Shown in pieces: positions 62,460 to 64,000 of a DNA stretch of 64,000 nucleotides. The stretch lies in assembly GCA_958298945.1 (NCBI GenBank), contig CATQJD010000001.1, forward strand, positions 169,001 through 233,000, in the 5' to 3' direction. Source of the stretch: Atherix ibis (lineage: Eukaryota; Arthropoda; Insecta; Diptera; Athericidae). The position numbers were made by a program, and so were the translations under genes. Every line of letters starts with the position of its first letter. Within the stretch, counting starts at the first letter, position 1. The notes beneath the pieces are model-generated. The model did not search any database. It worked only from the letters and a program-made list of their open reading frames with translations, and was not told where the DNA came from.

Positions 62460-63662
62460 GAAATTATCACCTTGATCAAAAAGTTACCAGAAAAATTAAA
62501 AATACAAGTATATTCATCTAAATCTATATTGTCCCCTTCAAAGTAATCCCCATCGACTTTAACACACTTATGCCAGCGCTTGATCCAATCCTCGAAACAT
62601 TTTTTATATTCGGTTTTCGGTATGTCCATCAGTGCTTCCTTCGATTTTTTCATTACTTCCTCTCGGTTGTTGAAACGCGCTCCCCGTAATGGTTTTTTAA
62701 CTCGATTGGACAGAAAGAAGTCACAGGAAGCCAAATCAGGTGAATCCGAATTTGTTGGATGATATTTGTTGTATTTTTGTCAAAAAATTACGAATAATGA
62801 TGGAACTGTGCGACGGTGCGTTATCATGGTGCAAAATCCACGAGTTTTCTGCCCACAATTCTGATCTCTTTCGGCGAATTGCTTCGCGCAAACGTCTCAT
62901 AACGCCCAAATAATACTCTTTGTTTACTGTCCAGCCTTCTGACAAAAATTCATGATGCACTACACCGTTGTAATCCATGAAAATCGTGAGCATTGCCTTT
63001 TTTTTGACTGAAAACGACGTGATTTTTTTGGTGTCAGCTCATTTGGTAAACGCCATTCACTTGCCTGATGTCTGGATTGTGTGTCGTACTCATAAACCCA
63101 CGTTTCGTCTTCAGTAATGATCCTTTTGATGAATGTGGGATCGGATTCAGCCTCGCAAATCATGCCTTTTGCGACGTCAACACGGTCTCTTTTTTGCATG
63201 AACTTGAGGTCTTTTGGCACCAACTTTGCTGCTACACGTCGGAAACCCAAATCATTAACCAAAATATCTTGGACGGATATGTTCAAGGCAATGTTCAAGT
63301 CCTTCGCTATCTCTCTGATGGTTAATTTGCGGTTATTGACCAACATTTCTTTTTTTTATCAATGTTTTCGTCGGTTCTCGATGTCGATGGTCTGACACTG
63401 CTTTCATCATCTTCGATTGACTCACGACCACTTTTGAACTGCACGTGGCGTTTTCTTTAGAAAATCGTTTTCTTTAGAGAATCGTTGCCGAAACACTTTT
63501 CCAACATTTCAAACGTTCGCGCACCATTAAATCCGTTTTTTACGCAAAATTTAATACAAGTTCGTTGTTGCCAATTTAAATTCGTTTCTAAAATTGTAAA
63601 AAATCGCCAACACACACAGAGATAGATGTACTCTTGGCTACGTAACTTTTGCAAATGTCAAG
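62460..63662 (-). mobile_element. Mariner-family transposon, inactivated
   Basis: The transposase reads on the minus strand. The N-terminal HTH part (63457-63654) contains RTCIKFCVKNGFNGARTF. Then 62960-63346 contains REIAKDLNIALNIS and ITEDETWVYEYDTQSRHQ (first Asp). 62736-62993 contains VVHHEFLSEGWTVNKEYY and LHHDNAPSHSSIIIRNFL (second Asp). 62453-62734 contains ASCDFFLSNRVKKPL (third Asp), FEDWIKRWHKC and DGDYFEGDNIDLDE. The D,D34D-type order is recognisable. Frameshifts lie near 62745, 62980 and 63350-63450. The ends carry inverted-repeat-like cttgatcaaaaagttac (62471) and gtaacttttgcaaatgtcaag-type sequence (63642), which I regard as tentative terminal repeats. Confidence 0.85.
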
Positions 63663-63896
63663 CTATGCTAAGTTTTAGAGGGAATATCAACAACAGATGT
63701 ACCAACTTAACAAAACAAAAATAACTCAAATCGGAACAATGAGAGCGCCACACTCTCCAAAAGATTATATGATTCACAAGCAGACAAAAAATGAAAGAAT
63801 TAAGTTAGGCCTTACAATGACAAAATATTCAATATTTTATATATCTCGAAATTTAAAAATATGGTCAGTGATACGAAAACAAATTTGGAAAAAATG
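63663..63896. other. Short unassigned stretch
   Basis: No motif recognised. It has an open frame of 66 codons with no supporting features. Confidence 0.3.
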
Positions 63897-64000
63897 ACCA
63901 AACCCGCAATACAGCACCTAATTTACAATCCAAATTAGCAGCAAAAAAAAAGCCAATTTCCACATAGAATATTTTGCAAATAGAATTGGAACTATAATTT
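63897..64000 (+). mobile_element. Second copy of the gypsy-like gag segment
   Basis: Nearly identical to about 59837-59945: both start caaacccgcaata and contain cagcacctaatttacaatcc-like sequence and ttccacatagaatattttgc. It runs off the window edge in the same orientation. Confidence 0.8.

Overview
This is a eukaryotic, AT-rich and transposon-dense window, most likely from a cyclorrhaphan fly (Diptera). The one host gene I can support is a five-exon AP-1 complex mu subunit on the minus strand (22027-29746). Its predicted protein is very close to what I know of the Drosophila protein, and its small introns and splice sites are fly-like. A tephritid-like fly is a guess. Nothing bacterial or viral was seen apart from LTR-retrotransposon relics.

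Layout. 1-4571 (minus): an R1-clade-like non-LTR retrotransposon with both ORFs open, probably recent. 7070-7160: the 3' tail of a Jockey-like element. 7180-11492 (minus): a different, frameshifted R1/LOA-type non-LTR element. 11.5-22 kb: AT-rich DNA with a solo LTR, a rearranged mariner, a 190-bp direct repeat pair and Jockey-like relics. 22.0-29.75 kb: AP-1mu, whose 5.5-kb intron 4 holds a LINE relic and a gypsy relic. 29998-34290: a decayed P-element-family transposon with 31-bp terminal inverted repeats and a THAP-type transposase, ending about 250 bp upstream of the AP-1mu start codon. 34.3-38.55 kb: a broken, internally rearranged second copy of the first R1-like family, with copia-like LTR sequence and degenerate AGCAAC arrays. 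38.6-54.3 kb: about 15 kb of short tandem repeat, first a 12-mer higher-order array, then a 200-N assembly gap, then nearly 5 kb of pure CAA. 54.2-57.6 kb: a Jockey-like element whose ORF1 C-terminus is read in the same frame as the CAA array, so the array codes for poly-glutamine. 59.1-62.45 kb: a decayed Ty3/gypsy element. 62.46-63.66 kb: a mariner. 63.9-64 kb: the start of a second copy of the gypsy gag.

The features do not form a pathway. The window is a TE graveyard around one housekeeping gene. The most unusual points are the in-frame poly-Gln mega-array next to a retrotransposon ORF2, the hexamer-to-12-mer satellite gradient, conserved stop/restart junctions between retrotransposon ORFs, a P-element end beside the AP-1mu promoter, a duplicated exon inside the P transposase, and repeated snap-back inverted duplications inside TE copies. 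All calls come from reading the sequence and from family knowledge. No database search was run.
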